A stretch of DNA of 12,430 nucleotides from Kmv34 sp964524965 (lineage in GTDB: Bacteria; Aerophobota; Aerophobia; Aerophobales; B3-G15). The translations under genes were made by a program, and so were the position numbers. This document shows positions 1-9,010 of the stretch, one piece after another; positions within the stretch are counted from its first letter, which is position 1, and the number at the start of each line of letters is the position of its first letter. Location of the stretch: NCBI GenBank assembly GCA_964524965.1, contig CAZGDY010000045.1, forward strand, positions 1-12,430, read 5' to 3'. Under the pieces are notes generated by a model. It was given only the letters and a program-made list of their open reading frames with translations, was not told where the DNA came from and did not search any database.

Positions 1-692
1 AAATCAAGTAAAGACCTATCGTTCCAATTATACTCTTCCAAATCAGGGTCGTACTCAATTTTTCCCAAATACTTCTCATTTAGACCTTTAATATATTCCT
101 CTCCAGCTTTCTTAAATTTATAGTTTCCGATAAGATAAAGATTATTAAAATGGATTCCAATTTCAGAAGCAATTTTTCTGGCTCTTTTTACATTATTTAA
201 AGCTTTCTTAGAAGAGTCTAATATAACAAACATATCATCTATTTCTGAAACTACTCTTCTATTAAGATGTTCCAAACCACCTGGCGAATCTATAATTACA
301 TATTCATAACTATTTGCCATCTTGAGAACAACATTTCTTAAAATATTGTTAGGCATGCAATAACAACCTTGAGTCCACTTCACTCCTATGGAAATAATGT
401 CAAATTTTTCTGACTCATATAAACAGGAAGCACTTAATAAATAATCTATTTTATCAGGTAAAGACATAGAACTTAACTCCTTGGAAGCTTTACCTTTTTG
501 AATGTCAAAAAGCACTTCGGAGATAGATTTTATCCCTTCCTTCTCTAAATCTATTCCTAATATATCGGCAAGATTTTGATCAGAATCAGCATCAATAAGC
601 AAGGGATGTGAATTTAAGTATTTAGTAGCTAATGCTACAAAACTTGTCTTACCCGCTCCACCTCTCCCTGTACAAACAATTTTTTTATCCAT
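1..692 (-). CDS. acsF: CooC/AcsF-type nickel-insertion ATPase, partial (3' end beyond window)
   Basis: P-loop ATPase of the CooC/AcsF group (MinD/SIMIBI class), which as a family loads nickel into CODH or acetyl-CoA synthase. The frame is open from the ATG at 692 to the window edge (230 codons seen), so the C-terminus is missing. Seen in the translation: a deviant Walker A at residues 9-16 (GRGGAGKT), a Walker A' type DADSDQN at 34-40, a Cys-Tyr-Cys pair at 110-112 matching the metal-binding CxC of CooC, and IIDSPGGLEH at 133-142 (Walker B region). The first lysine of the usual KGGxGKT is arginine here. The start lies only 3 bases after the acsV stop, with AAAGGT just upstream, so the two are almost certainly cotranscribed and coupled. 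Position after acsV matches acsF in acetogen acs clusters; the choice between AcsF and a second CooC rests on this context. Confidence 0.85.
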   Translation of the reverse strand, partial: MDKKIVCTGRGGAGKTSFVALATKYLNSHPLLIDADSDQNLADILGIDLEKEGIKSISEVLFDIQKGKASKELSSMSLPDKIDYLLSASCLYESEKFDIISIGVKWTQGCYCMPNNILRNVVLKMANSYEYVIIDSPGGLEHLNRRVVSEIDDMFVILDSSKKALNNVKRARKIASEIGIHFNNLYLIGNYKFKKAGEEYIKGLNEKYLGKIEYDPDLEEYNWNDRSLLD

Positions 693-695
693 TTT

Positions 696-2612
696 TTAAA
701 TTACCTTTTTTATCTTTTCCATTATGTCAGGAAATAATCTCATATCAGTGTGAGGTAAAAATTTTGCAGACATAAACTCATCCATATACCCGGGATTAGT
801 AATTAAATCGTAATAAGTTATTTCTCTAACTATCTGATAGCTCATCCGAAAAGCCTCCTCGGACAAAAGAGCCATCTTGGCACCCAAAATAGCGGTGTTA
901 CCTACAAATTGAATCTTCTCTCTTTTTATGTCCGGTATAAGACCCATAATAATAGCGTTTTCCTTGTCCAGATAATTACCAAATCCTCCAGCAATATATA
1001 ACTTGTCAATATCAGAGAACTCTATATTTAAAGACTTGAGCAAGGTACTTACCCCAGCAAAAATAGCTGCTTTGGCTCTAATTATACTCTCTATATCAGG
1101 CTGAGTTATTACTATGTCATCTCCTTTTTCAGTTTGTGCGGCAGGAACCATCAAAAATTCTAATTCTCCGCTTTCTCCCCTTATCCTGCTGTCAACTTCG
1201 GGCTGAAGACGGCCGGATCTATCAATAAACCCAGCTTTAAAAAGTGTAGCCACAATATCAACTAATCCTGAACCACAGATGCCTCGAGGCTTAGCGTCTC
1301 CAATGGTAGTATATTTGAACTTTCCTTGTTCAGTAATCTGAACTCTCTCTATGGCTCCCTCACCTGCTCTAATTCCATCTTTGACTCCACTTCCCTCAAA
1401 AGCTGGTCCAGCTGATGCGGCACAACACATCATCCAATCTTTATTCCCAAGAACAATTTCACCATTGGTCCCCACATCTATAAGCATAGTTAACTCTTTT
1501 GACTTATAAAGTCCTGTGGCTAAAATACCAGCAGTTATATCAGCGCCAACCCAACTGGCTATGCTAGGTAAGCTGTATAAAAGCCCTCGAGGACTCACCC
1601 TTACTCCTACCTCTGCTGCTCTTATTGGGGGAGGACAATCGCAAACCGAAATATAAGGTTCTTTTCTAATCCGAGAAGAGTTAAAACCCAGAAGAAAATG
1701 AATCATAGCCGTGTTACCAGCACAAACAAGAGCCATTACATCATTCAAACGAATATTATTTCGGGAAATCAATGTAGAAATCAAGTCATTGATATCTCCT
1801 ACGATTACTTCTCTGAGCTTATTAGTACCTTTATGTTCGGCAAATATGATTCTTCTGGTTACCTCCTCCCCGTATACTCGCTGAGAGTTGTAGGTAGCCT
1901 CAGCATCTACGGTCTTTGAGGTATTTAAATCTATAAGATGTGTTACTACTGTAGATGTACCCACATCAACAGCAATTGCAAAATTTTTCTGGGTCGTATC
2001 TCCTTCCTCTACCTGAATAACCTCTGTAGTTCCTCCTCTAGCTCCTAAGGTAGTAGTAACTTCCCAGTTGGCCTCTCTTAAAATATCAGGAAGCATCCGA
2101 ATTATCTTGAGACCTGTTTGCATTATAGGAACTTTCTTCTGGCGACGGATATGGCGATAAAGACGCAGATGGTCAGGGAAATTATCCTGGAGAGAAGGAG
2201 GAGAAAGTTTCAAATAAAACTTCTGAATAAGAGGTTCGTATTTAAAAAACACTTTTTCTTTTAAAGGAGCGTAAAGAGCTCTAAATCTTTGAGCATCTTT
2301 ATCTACAAGAATTTTCCCTTTTATTCTGGATTCGAGAGGAACTTCCACTATCACATCATCCATAACCTCAGTTTGACAGGCAAGAACATATCCTTTTTTT
2401 ATCTCTTCTCTGGATAAAAGAGTAGTGGGTCTTGTCTCAACTTCTCCTTCTTTAACCACCAATTTACATTTGCCGCAGATTCCATCTCCCCCGCAAATTG
2501 AATTTACATAAACTCCAGCCCTAACCGAAGCTTCAAGTAAAGATACTCCTCTTTCTACCTTAATAACTTCACTTTCGGGCAAAAAGGTTATATTGACTTT
2601 ATCTTTTTCCAT
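696..2612 (-). CDS. acsV: Reductive activator of the corrinoid iron-sulfur protein (RACo)
   Basis: ATP-dependent activator that returns the inactive Co(II) form of the corrinoid iron-sulfur protein to Co(I), so that it can again carry methyl groups to acetyl-CoA synthase. The 638 residues show the full family layout. An N-terminal plant-type [2Fe-2S] ferredoxin domain has cysteines 40, 46, 49 and 79 (motif CGGDGICGKC, then LACQ). A linker/middle region runs from about 90 to 205. A C-terminal ASKHA-type ATPase domain begins with the phosphate motif VDVGTST at 215-221, followed by LIDVGTNGE and the adenosine motif AGGFG at 541-545. It starts 9 bases after the acsC stop without a clear Shine-Dalgarno sequence, which suggests translational coupling to acsC, the gene of its partner protein. 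Length and domain order are normal; no damage seen. The family is also called Orf7 in Moorella. Confidence 0.95.
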   Translation of the reverse strand: MEKDKVNITFLPESEVIKVERGVSLLEASVRAGVYVNSICGGDGICGKCKLVVKEGEVETRPTTLLSREEIKKGYVLACQTEVMDDVIVEVPLESRIKGKILVDKDAQRFRALYAPLKEKVFFKYEPLIQKFYLKLSPPSLQDNFPDHLRLYRHIRRQKKVPIMQTGLKIIRMLPDILREANWEVTTTLGARGGTTEVIQVEEGDTTQKNFAIAVDVGTSTVVTHLIDLNTSKTVDAEATYNSQRVYGEEVTRRIIFAEHKGTNKLREVIVGDINDLISTLISRNNIRLNDVMALVCAGNTAMIHFLLGFNSSRIRKEPYISVCDCPPPIRAAEVGVRVSPRGLLYSLPSIASWVGADITAGILATGLYKSKELTMLIDVGTNGEIVLGNKDWMMCCAASAGPAFEGSGVKDGIRAGEGAIERVQITEQGKFKYTTIGDAKPRGICGSGLVDIVATLFKAGFIDRSGRLQPEVDSRIRGESGELEFLMVPAAQTEKGDDIVITQPDIESIIRAKAAIFAGVSTLLKSLNIEFSDIDKLYIAGGFGNYLDKENAIIMGLIPDIKREKIQFVGNTAILGAKMALLSEEAFRMSYQIVREITYYDLITNPGYMDEFMSAKFLPHTDMRLFPDIMEKIKKVI

Positions 2613-2621
2613 TTTTATATC

Positions 2622-3980
2622 TCATTTCTTATTCTCAATGTATGTCTTCCAATCGTTTTTAAGAAAACGAGGAATTCTAGCTGCCTCTTCCGGACCAACC
2701 AGGACATTCCAGCCAAACTCATCAATAATTTCTGCTCTGAAAACAGCAACAAGTCCCGGAAGAATAACAGTGTTATGATTTATTTTTTCCTTGACTTTTT
2801 GTTTTTCTAAGGTTTTTGCTATTTTCTCTGCAGACCATTTATCTCCAGCATAAGCATTTAAAACACCCATACCTTCCGTTTCCACAACAGAAATATAAGT
2901 GGGAACCCTGCTGTTTTCCACTTCTGATTCTACAGTAAAATAAGTTAGAGAAAAATTGGTAGTAATAATTAACGGTGAGTCGGGCGTTACTGCTCCTATT
3001 TCGTAAAGCTTGGACTCCACAGCATTGGGCACTTGAGGATCAGTATAGATATTCTGCCTCACGGTAAGTAAAGGTAAAATCTGCCAGGTGTTTTCAGCCT
3101 TTACTACCACAATATTAGCATATTTACATAGGTAAGTAACCGCCTGAGCAATTTCCTGAAAAGGATCATCCTGGCTGGTAAACATCATTGTAGGATACCC
3201 TAAAGGACGAAAAACTTTTTCTACGGCTAATCTTCTTAACTTCGTTAAATATTCAAGAGCAACTGCGGTTTTCCTAACTCCGGGATCAAGAACAAGCTCA
3301 TTAACTCCCATTTTTTTTATATCTTGAGTAAGATCAGCAAGCTCCTCTAGATTTTCAGCATAAACAGCAAGAGGACAATTATATTGCTTAGCAAGTAAAG
3401 CCATTTTTTCAAAATTTTTCTTATTAGCAGCATAAATTAAAGGTCTTTTATCACTAATAATTTTTAAAGCCGGTTCTATGACAAGAGGATCCTGACAAAT
3501 AAGAATAACTGGGAAGACGGTTTTTTCTGCAATACTACCGGCAATTTTAGCATAATTCTCAGCGCTGGTTGAAGTATGTCGTAAAGCTATGAGATTTACT
3601 CCTATTTCTTCTCCTACTCTGGTAAACTTTAGCTTATTTATTGAATTTATCTTTTCATTTAACTCACCATTTGCCAGAGTATCCTCAACTAAAATCGCTA
3701 TTCCAGTAGGATGATGAAATTTTTCCTTGTGTCGAAAAAGAACCGTCTCCTGTCCTATTTCTAATTTATTTTGCTCAGCACCAATAGAAACAAGCTTCAT
3801 TGGTGGGGTTGAAGCTCCTGCCAATTCAACTTTTGCCTCTTCGCTCACGTGTGGGCACTTATCAAGTGAAACCTTTTTTGCTGCTACTTGCATCGCAAAA
3901 GCCATGCAAGTAGGTAAATTACAATCTCCGCAATTAGTTCTTGGTAAAAGCTTATAAATCTGCAGTCCGGTTAAAGCCAT
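2622..3980 (-). CDS. acsC: Corrinoid iron-sulfur protein, large (gamma) subunit
   Basis: Large subunit of the corrinoid iron-sulfur protein (CFeSP), the cytoplasmic methyl carrier between methyltetrahydrofolate (through AcsE) and the A-cluster of acetyl-CoA synthase. At the N-terminus a [4Fe-4S] motif is visible with cysteines 17, 20, 25 and 42 (NCGDCNLPTC, then DKCP); this cluster passes electrons to cobalt. The middle fits a TIM barrel. The C-terminal part (about 320-450), with TTNFSLTYFTVESE, VVETEGMGVLNAYAGDK and LPGLVAVFRAE, is the corrinoid-binding domain. At 452 residues it has the normal family size. The start is supported by a strong Shine-Dalgarno sequence (AAAGGAGGGAATAAATG). The small subunit gene acsD is absent from the window and is expected past the left edge, as in Moorella-type clusters. 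Confidence 0.95.
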   Translation of the reverse strand: MALTGLQIYKLLPRTNCGDCNLPTCMAFAMQVAAKKVSLDKCPHVSEEAKVELAGASTPPMKLVSIGAEQNKLEIGQETVLFRHKEKFHHPTGIAILVEDTLANGELNEKINSINKLKFTRVGEEIGVNLIALRHTSTSAENYAKIAGSIAEKTVFPVILICQDPLVIEPALKIISDKRPLIYAANKKNFEKMALLAKQYNCPLAVYAENLEELADLTQDIKKMGVNELVLDPGVRKTAVALEYLTKLRRLAVEKVFRPLGYPTMMFTSQDDPFQEIAQAVTYLCKYANIVVVKAENTWQILPLLTVRQNIYTDPQVPNAVESKLYEIGAVTPDSPLIITTNFSLTYFTVESEVENSRVPTYISVVETEGMGVLNAYAGDKWSAEKIAKTLEKQKVKEKINHNTVILPGLVAVFRAEIIDEFGWNVLVGPEEAARIPRFLKNDWKTYIENKK

Positions 3981-4052
3981 TTATTCCCTCCTTTAAATAA
4001 CAGCTAAAAGTTCACAGTTTAAAATTAAAAGTTACTCACCACTAATTCAAAT

Positions 4053-6104
4053 TTACATCATTGGTTCCATAGACAAAGCAGGATGATTATTTTTCTGCAA
4101 AACCTCTAAAAGTTCCTCTGAGTTAGTCGCATCCTTTTCTGTAACTATTTTTTCCATAAAATCAGATTCTTTTATCTCTTCACATCTCTTTTGTAATCTC
4201 TGTTTTATTTCTTCTTTTAATTCAGCGGGCATCCAAACTATCCTTTTCATCCCTCCATCAGCAGAGATAAATTTTTTACTGGTAATATATACCTTACCAA
4301 TCCCTATAAATCCAGGGGTTTGGATTCCTCCACCTACTTGTCCGGCCATAGTGCTAAAGGTCATTCCCACTGGGGTCATTCCCGTAAACTCCCTGTTTAC
4401 AATCATCACTCCATTTGCCTCTGGGATAATAGCAACAATGCATTCAAAACAACCACAGGAAGTCATTGGATCCTCCAGCATAGAATAGGCATTAAATCTC
4501 TCTAAATTTCCGTTAGACTTTATTTTTAAATACTCGTTAACTCCCTCCCATTGCCCTTTTACTGGGTCTAAGATTTTACCTTTTTTCAACGGTTCATTAG
4601 GTCCATGGGGATTTAACTGGTGTGATGCTTTACAATCTAACCAGGTGTAAGCACCGCAAAGACCTAATCTTTCAGGAGTTACAATACACACATGGTCTGG
4701 CGCATAAGACTGACAAAGAATACAACTGTAATAAATGTCAACATCTTCATCGGTCATTCCACCTATTCGCTCATCTCTTTCGTAATAAACCTTTTTGGCC
4801 TCTTCTAAGGGTTTTTTCATTTTCTCTTCATCGGTAATAATTGTAACCTGAACTTTATCTGCAATCTTTGCATACTCATCATGCACCTTGGCAATTAGTA
4901 TCTCTCCAAAATGTTTTAACCTAAACCCTTTTTGGTAAGCTTCTTTACTCACTCTTACCCAGGCAATAGCCCTCTGACCCATATGAAAGATACCATTGGC
5001 ACAGGACAAAAATTCATGAATTCTACGCTCAAGGACAGATTCAAAATCCTCACTGAAATTTCTTCCAGCCACATTTATTAAAATTCCAAGAGGCAAGGCT
5101 GCTCCCTCTTCAACAGAATCAATATCAGGACCAATTATCTGAATTTTACCATCCTCTACCTCATCCATAGAACGTCCTCTTAAAAACTCAAAAGCTCTGC
5201 TCCGTTTTCCACCAAACTCAATTTGCATCTGCTCCTTACGAACTCTCTCTCCCTCAAATCCTGCCCCATAAGGAACGGGAATAGGGACTTCGGTTACCTT
5301 TATCTCAAGACCTCTAACCTCAATAGCTTTGTTAACAATTTTATCAAGAGGAATATTAGAAACTACGTGTTCGTAAGTACATATTCCGGTGGGAAGAATN
5401 NNNNNNNNNNNNNNNNNNNNNNNNNNNNNNNNNNNNNNNNNNNNNNNNNNNNNNNNNNNNNNNNNNNNNNNNNNNNNNNNNNNNNNNNNNNNNNNNNNNC
5501 CGTAAGGAACAAGAAAAGTGTCCCAGTTCATCTCAATTCCTTCCTCAGCCAATTGCTCAGCCATACTTTTCCCATCGGAGGATGAGGCCATAAAAACAAG
5601 AATACTTTTCTCCTGCAAGGCTCTGGCAAGCTCAACTGCCTGCTCATTGGTAGGCAGTGCTCCTACACAAGCAGCAAATCCAGGCATTCTTCCATCAACT
5701 AACTTTATCCCTTGCATCCTCAGAATAGCATCATCGGTAAAACCAAGCCATATCCCCTTGGGTTCATCACCAGTAAGATATTTTAGCGCTTCAATAATTT
5801 CAAGAGCAATTACAGTAGCAATTCCTGCATCTAACGTGTTTCCTAGATAAGGAAGCCAAATTCTCTCACGAACAAGCTGGGGAAGAAAAAGCTTTGCCTG
5901 CTCTAAAGCCTTCTTAGCATCAGCTAAGGTTTCTACCTCGATTCCTAAAAGAGCTAAAATTACTGGTAAATAGTAAGCAGTATTGGGGAAACTTACTTCC
6001 TGCTTTTCACCCTTCTCCTCAATTAATTTAGTTAGCTTCTCTTCAGCCTCTTTTACATATTTGTGGGCTCCACGGATTGCTGCCGAAGCAATTACTCTGG
6101 ACAT
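4053..6104 (-). CDS. acsB: Acetyl-CoA synthase (CODH/ACS complex, alpha subunit), interrupted by an assembly gap
   Basis: Joins CO, a methyl group from CFeSP and coenzyme A into acetyl-CoA at the nickel-containing A-cluster. All six A-cluster cysteines are visible: codons at 4722-4724, 4713-4715, 4686-4688 and 4656-4658 (pattern C-x2-C-x8-C-x9-C) and the Cys-Gly-Cys at 4449-4457, 67 residues after the fourth, the same spacing as in the Moorella enzyme (Cys528 to Cys595, recalled). The C-terminus HPALSMEPMM resembles the Moorella end. The N-terminal domain (residues 1-201) that docks on CO dehydrogenase is present, which makes this the bacterial form. A strong Shine-Dalgarno sequence (AAGGAGGGAATTAATG) fixes the start. 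The coding frame happens to continue across the 100 Ns, but about 70 residues seem to be missing there rather than 34, so the true protein should be near 720 residues. Confidence 0.96.
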   Translation of the reverse strand: MSRVIASAAIRGAHKYVKEAEEKLTKLIEEKGEKQEVSFPNTAYYLPVILALLGIEVETLADAKKALEQAKLFLPQLVRERIWLPYLGNTLDAGIATVIALEIIEALKYLTGDEPKGIWLGFTDDAILRMQGIKLVDGRMPGFAACVGALPTNEQAVELARALQEKSILVFMASSSDGKSMAEQLAEEGIEMNWDTFLVPYXXXXXXXXXXXXXXXXXXXXXXXXXXXXXXXXXXILPTGICTYEHVVSNIPLDKIVNKAIEVRGLEIKVTEVPIPVPYGAGFEGERVRKEQMQIEFGGKRSRAFEFLRGRSMDEVEDGKIQIIGPDIDSVEEGAALPLGILINVAGRNFSEDFESVLERRIHEFLSCANGIFHMGQRAIAWVRVSKEAYQKGFRLKHFGEILIAKVHDEYAKIADKVQVTIITDEEKMKKPLEEAKKVYYERDERIGGMTDEDVDIYYSCILCQSYAPDHVCIVTPERLGLCGAYTWLDCKASHQLNPHGPNEPLKKGKILDPVKGQWEGVNEYLKIKSNGNLERFNAYSMLEDPMTSCGCFECIVAIIPEANGVMIVNREFTGMTPVGMTFSTMAGQVGGGIQTPGFIGIGKVYITSKKFISADGGMKRIVWMPAELKEEIKQRLQKRCEEIKESDFMEKIVTEKDATNSEELLEVLQKNNHPALSMEPMM
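5400..5499. other. Assembly gap of 100 Ns inside acsB
   Basis: Exactly 100 unresolved bases, the conventional length for a gap of unknown size. The left flank in coding direction ends at residue 201 (DTFLVPY followed by the first two bases of a Gly codon), and the right flank resumes at ILPTGICTYEH. From my memory of the Moorella AcsB sequence, roughly 70 residues lie between these anchor points, so the real gap is probably near 210 bases. Coordinates left of it (all lower numbers) are therefore relative. Confidence 0.97.
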
Positions 6105-6277
6105 TAATTCCCTCCTTAAAAATTATACCAATTTAAAGATTCTGGTTATATTTAATTCTGTTAGATTTCTTCACTAAATTACTTTCTCTGTAAAGCAAGA
6201 TAAGGCTTTAAAAACTATTTTATCTTTTATCTACTTCTTTCCTTTTATCGTTTTAAGTATTACTCTCCCCTGATTTT
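6105..6277 (-). other. Spacer between acsA and acsB, no terminator seen
   Basis: This 173-base AT-rich spacer is the longest inside the main operon. I see no hairpin followed by a T run, so transcription from cooC/acsA probably continues into acsB. A TATAAT hexamer on the minus strand at 6127-6122 lies directly before the acsB Shine-Dalgarno sequence, but it has no matching -35 box and would leave almost no leader. A small inverted repeat (AAAGC/GCTTT) near 6192-6210 has no T tract. Confidence 0.5.
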
Positions 6278-8194
6278 TTATTCTTTCGCATAGATCAAGG
6301 GCTTAAGCTTAAGAGCCTCCCTCTTCTTATCAATATGTTCTATCATAAGATGGGCTGCCTTTATAGGGTCAGCTTCAAAAGCAAACTTTCCTCCAAGAAC
6401 ATTTTCCATCCCATTGCAAAGAAAATTAGCTACATTTTCACTGCCCATGATCGGAAAAGGAACACCAAGTACGGTAAACACACCCGATGCAGCAAAATAA
6501 CAAGCTATTGATACCGCTTTCTCGCTCATCCACTCCGGAGCTGCCCCGGCCACTGGAAGATCACTTATATCCTCCCCCAATCCTCCTTCTTTAATCACAT
6601 TAGTAAGAGTCATTAAGATTCTGCTGTTATCCACGCAAGAGCCAACATGAAGAATTGGAGGAATTCCTACCGTCTCACAAATCTCCTGAAGGCCTTTACC
6701 AGCATATTTAAAAGCTGCCTCTGGCGTTAGTAACCCTGCCTCAGCATCAGCAATGGCGGTACACCCGGTTACTGCTACCAGAACATCATTTTTAATTAAC
6801 TCTTTACACATTTCGGTATGGCCAAAGTTATGAATAATTTTTGGGTTGTTGCATCCTACTACTCCTGCTAAACCTCTAAGCCTTCCTTGAATAATAGCAT
6901 CGTTCAAAGGCCTATAGGTAGCACGGTAGGTCCCTCCTAAAAAATTATTGACATTCTCTGCAGAAAACCCAGCCACCAAATCCTCACTTTCATCAGGGAT
7001 TGTTATTTTATGACCATTTCCATTTCGGTTAGGGAAATTTTCAATAGCCATTGTAATTATTTTTTTAGCTATGTCATAAGCTTCTTCTTCATTAAACTCT
7101 ATGTGAGTAACACCAGGCATCTTATTTTTAGGAGAAGTGGTTATAAGTTTTGTGTGGAAAGCACTGGATACGCTGGATACGGCGGGAAATATACACTGGA
7201 CATCAACCATCATTAAATCGACCGCACCAGTTATAATACCAAGTTCCTGTTGCAAGAAATTACCTGCTACCGGTATTCCATGCCGCATCAAAATCTCATT
7301 GGCTGTACAGCACATTCCGACAAGATTAATTCCTTTGGCTCCTTTTTCTTTAGCTAATCGTATCATCTCAGGATCCCTTGCTACATCTACCACCACATTA
7401 GACAAGGTGGGTTCATGACCATGAACCACTACATTCACCTGATCCGAAGAAAGAACGCCCAAATTTGCTCTGGCAAGTAGAGGCTTAGGAGTTTTGAATA
7501 ATACATCGGATAAATCGGTAGCCGCCATAGACCCACCCCAACCATCAGATAAAGCAGTTCTAAACCCATGCATAAGAATATTTTTGTAATCGTTATCTAC
7601 TCCAATGTGAGTTCGGTGCATAGTTTCTACAATTTCCCGGTCAATGCCCCTGGGCATAATTCCGAGCTCTTTCCATAATTTAACTCTTTTCTCAGGAGCT
7701 CTTAATGGCATCTTCATCGCACCGTGCTGGCGACCAAAATCCTCAAAAATTTTCTCGACAAGCTCCTGGGCAATTTTCTCCTTATTTTTCCCATCAATTT
7801 TAATTTCATATTCCTGAGCTAAAGCCTTTATTTTTACCTCATCCTTAATACTATAGGAATCTGCCTTCCCCTGAGTTACTAACCGCAAAGCGTGAGTAAT
7901 ATCTCTCCCGTGGTCGGAATGAGCTGCCGCTCCTCCTGCAATCATTCGAATAAAGTTCCTGGCAACAATAGTATCAACGGTTGCACCACACACTCCGTGC
8001 TTGGTTTTCTTAGAAATTCGACAGGGACCCATACTGCATAGACGACAGCACACTCCCTCCCTACCAAACCTACATTGGGGCTGCATAGCTTCATGCCGAT
8101 CCCAAACTGTAAAAATATTTTCCCTCTCTGCTTTTTCTAACATGAATTGGCTTGCTTTATCGATACTTCTTCTTTTCACTTTATCCTCATCCAT
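6278..8194 (-). CDS. acsA: Nickel carbon monoxide dehydrogenase catalytic subunit (CooS/AcsA)
   Basis: Interconverts CO and CO2 at the Ni-Fe-S C-cluster; within the CODH/ACS complex it supplies CO to AcsB. The N-terminal cysteines 41 and 49 fit the D-cluster shared between the two subunits of the dimer, and 50, 53, 58 and 69 fit the B-cluster (CRFGREGVCC, RLCSMGPCRI, GVCG). C-cluster ligands are all present: His260 (VVHGHE), the Cys pair 295-296 (GMCCTANE), Cys334 (DVQC), Cys448 (VGCNNP), Cys478 (TGCTA) and Cys520 (HVGSC); Lys559 in WMSEKA fits the catalytic lysine. The loop before Cys69 is about three residues shorter than in Carboxydothermus CODH-II as I remember it. Length (638) is typical. 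The gene follows cooC by 10 bases, with GGAG overlapping the cooC stop, so the nickel chaperone and its target are made together. The AcsB partner next door argues for ACS-associated CODH rather than a stand-alone respiratory CooS. Confidence 0.96.
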   Translation of the reverse strand: MDEDKVKRRSIDKASQFMLEKAERENIFTVWDRHEAMQPQCRFGREGVCCRLCSMGPCRISKKTKHGVCGATVDTIVARNFIRMIAGGAAAHSDHGRDITHALRLVTQGKADSYSIKDEVKIKALAQEYEIKIDGKNKEKIAQELVEKIFEDFGRQHGAMKMPLRAPEKRVKLWKELGIMPRGIDREIVETMHRTHIGVDNDYKNILMHGFRTALSDGWGGSMAATDLSDVLFKTPKPLLARANLGVLSSDQVNVVVHGHEPTLSNVVVDVARDPEMIRLAKEKGAKGINLVGMCCTANEILMRHGIPVAGNFLQQELGIITGAVDLMMVDVQCIFPAVSSVSSAFHTKLITTSPKNKMPGVTHIEFNEEEAYDIAKKIITMAIENFPNRNGNGHKITIPDESEDLVAGFSAENVNNFLGGTYRATYRPLNDAIIQGRLRGLAGVVGCNNPKIIHNFGHTEMCKELIKNDVLVAVTGCTAIADAEAGLLTPEAAFKYAGKGLQEICETVGIPPILHVGSCVDNSRILMTLTNVIKEGGLGEDISDLPVAGAAPEWMSEKAVSIACYFAASGVFTVLGVPFPIMGSENVANFLCNGMENVLGGKFAFEADPIKAAHLMIEHIDKKREALKLKPLIYAKE

Positions 8195-8204
8195 AATTTC
8201 TCTC

Positions 8205-8963
8205 CTAAAACAGGTTTTCAGCTATAACTTCTATTTCCTCTCTGAACTTTTTTCCTTTTTCCCAAAGAGAAAAACCCTTAATGTCTGCCTCAATAATAAG
8301 CTCATCAAAGCTTATAAATCCAAGAAAGTTAAAATCAGTTATATTAGAAAGAAGATAATTCTTATCTTTTTCTCCTCTTATTTTACTGCCAACTGCCCTG
8401 ACGTTCATCACTCCTATTTGTAAAGCGAGTTCTCTGATGTGAAAAGCAGTTTCGATACTTTTTTTACTAGGCTCAACTACCACAATTAACTTATCAACTG
8501 CTTTTGCTGTCCCTCTTCCCAGATGCTCTATCCCTGCTTCCATATCCAGAACTACAACCTCCTCTCTTTCCAGTAAAAGGTGAGAAAGCAACGCTTTTAA
8601 AAAAGCATTTTCTGGACAAGTACACCCCATCCCACCTCCCCTTACAGTCCCCATAACTGCCAGTTTTATCCCGTTATGTTTGGCAAAATATTTATCTGGA
8701 ATATCATTAACTTTAGGATTTAATTTAAAAAAAGGTGACGCACTACCAGGTTTAGCTCCAGTTCGCTCTTCAATTAATTTTTTCATCTGGATAAGAGGAG
8801 TTAGCTTGGATGGATAAGGAAAGGAAAGAGTAAGAGCAAGATTAGCATCGGGGTCAGCATCAATAGCAAATACTGACCTACCTTCTGCTGCAAAGTATTT
8901 AACGAGACCTGCAGCAAGAGTAGTTTTACCTACCCCTCCTTTACCGGTAACTGCAATTTTCAT
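8205..8963 (-). CDS. cooC: CooC-type nickel-insertion ATPase for CO dehydrogenase
   Basis: Cytoplasmic ATPase that as a family inserts nickel into the C-cluster of CO dehydrogenase. The 252-residue product has the full deviant Walker A GKGGVGKT at 7-14, including the signature lysine (Lys8), a DADPDAN segment at 35-41, a Cys-Thr-Cys metal-binding pair at 114-116 (GCTCPENAF) and a VVLDMEAGIEHLGRG Walker B region. It is the first gene of the main operon and directly precedes its presumed client acsA. The ATG at 8963 directly follows a leader of roughly 70 bases with a modest GGAAG ribosome site. A near-perfect promoter and a Rex-type operator lie just upstream. It differs clearly from the second ATPase at the left edge, so the two probably serve different metalloenzymes (CODH versus ACS). 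Confidence 0.94.
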   Translation of the reverse strand: MKIAVTGKGGVGKTTLAAGLVKYFAAEGRSVFAIDADPDANLALTLSFPYPSKLTPLIQMKKLIEERTGAKPGSASPFFKLNPKVNDIPDKYFAKHNGIKLAVMGTVRGGGMGCTCPENAFLKALLSHLLLEREEVVVLDMEAGIEHLGRGTAKAVDKLIVVVEPSKKSIETAFHIRELALQIGVMNVRAVGSKIRGEKDKNYLLSNITDFNFLGFISFDELIIEADIKGFSLWEKGKKFREEIEVIAENLF

Positions 8964-9010
8964 TTATTAAAAACTTCCAATAGCTTTTATAGTGGTTATT
9001 AACATACGAC

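Noticed and set aside
3981..4052. Repeated TAAAAGTT motifs between acsB and acsC as a regulatory element.
   Set aside because: The copies are short and imperfect, and such filler is expected in AT-rich spacers.
5223..5850. Plus-strand frames running through or beside the N gap.
   Set aside because: They are shadows of acsB, and one only stays open because Ns cannot hold a stop.
6122..6127. TATAAT as an internal promoter for acsB.
   Set aside because: There is no -35 box at a fitting distance, and the start would fall in the ribosome site.
8001..8423. Plus-strand open frame of 140 codons opposite cooC and acsA.
   Set aside because: It lies antisense to two strongly supported genes, has no ribosome site and its translation resembles no protein.
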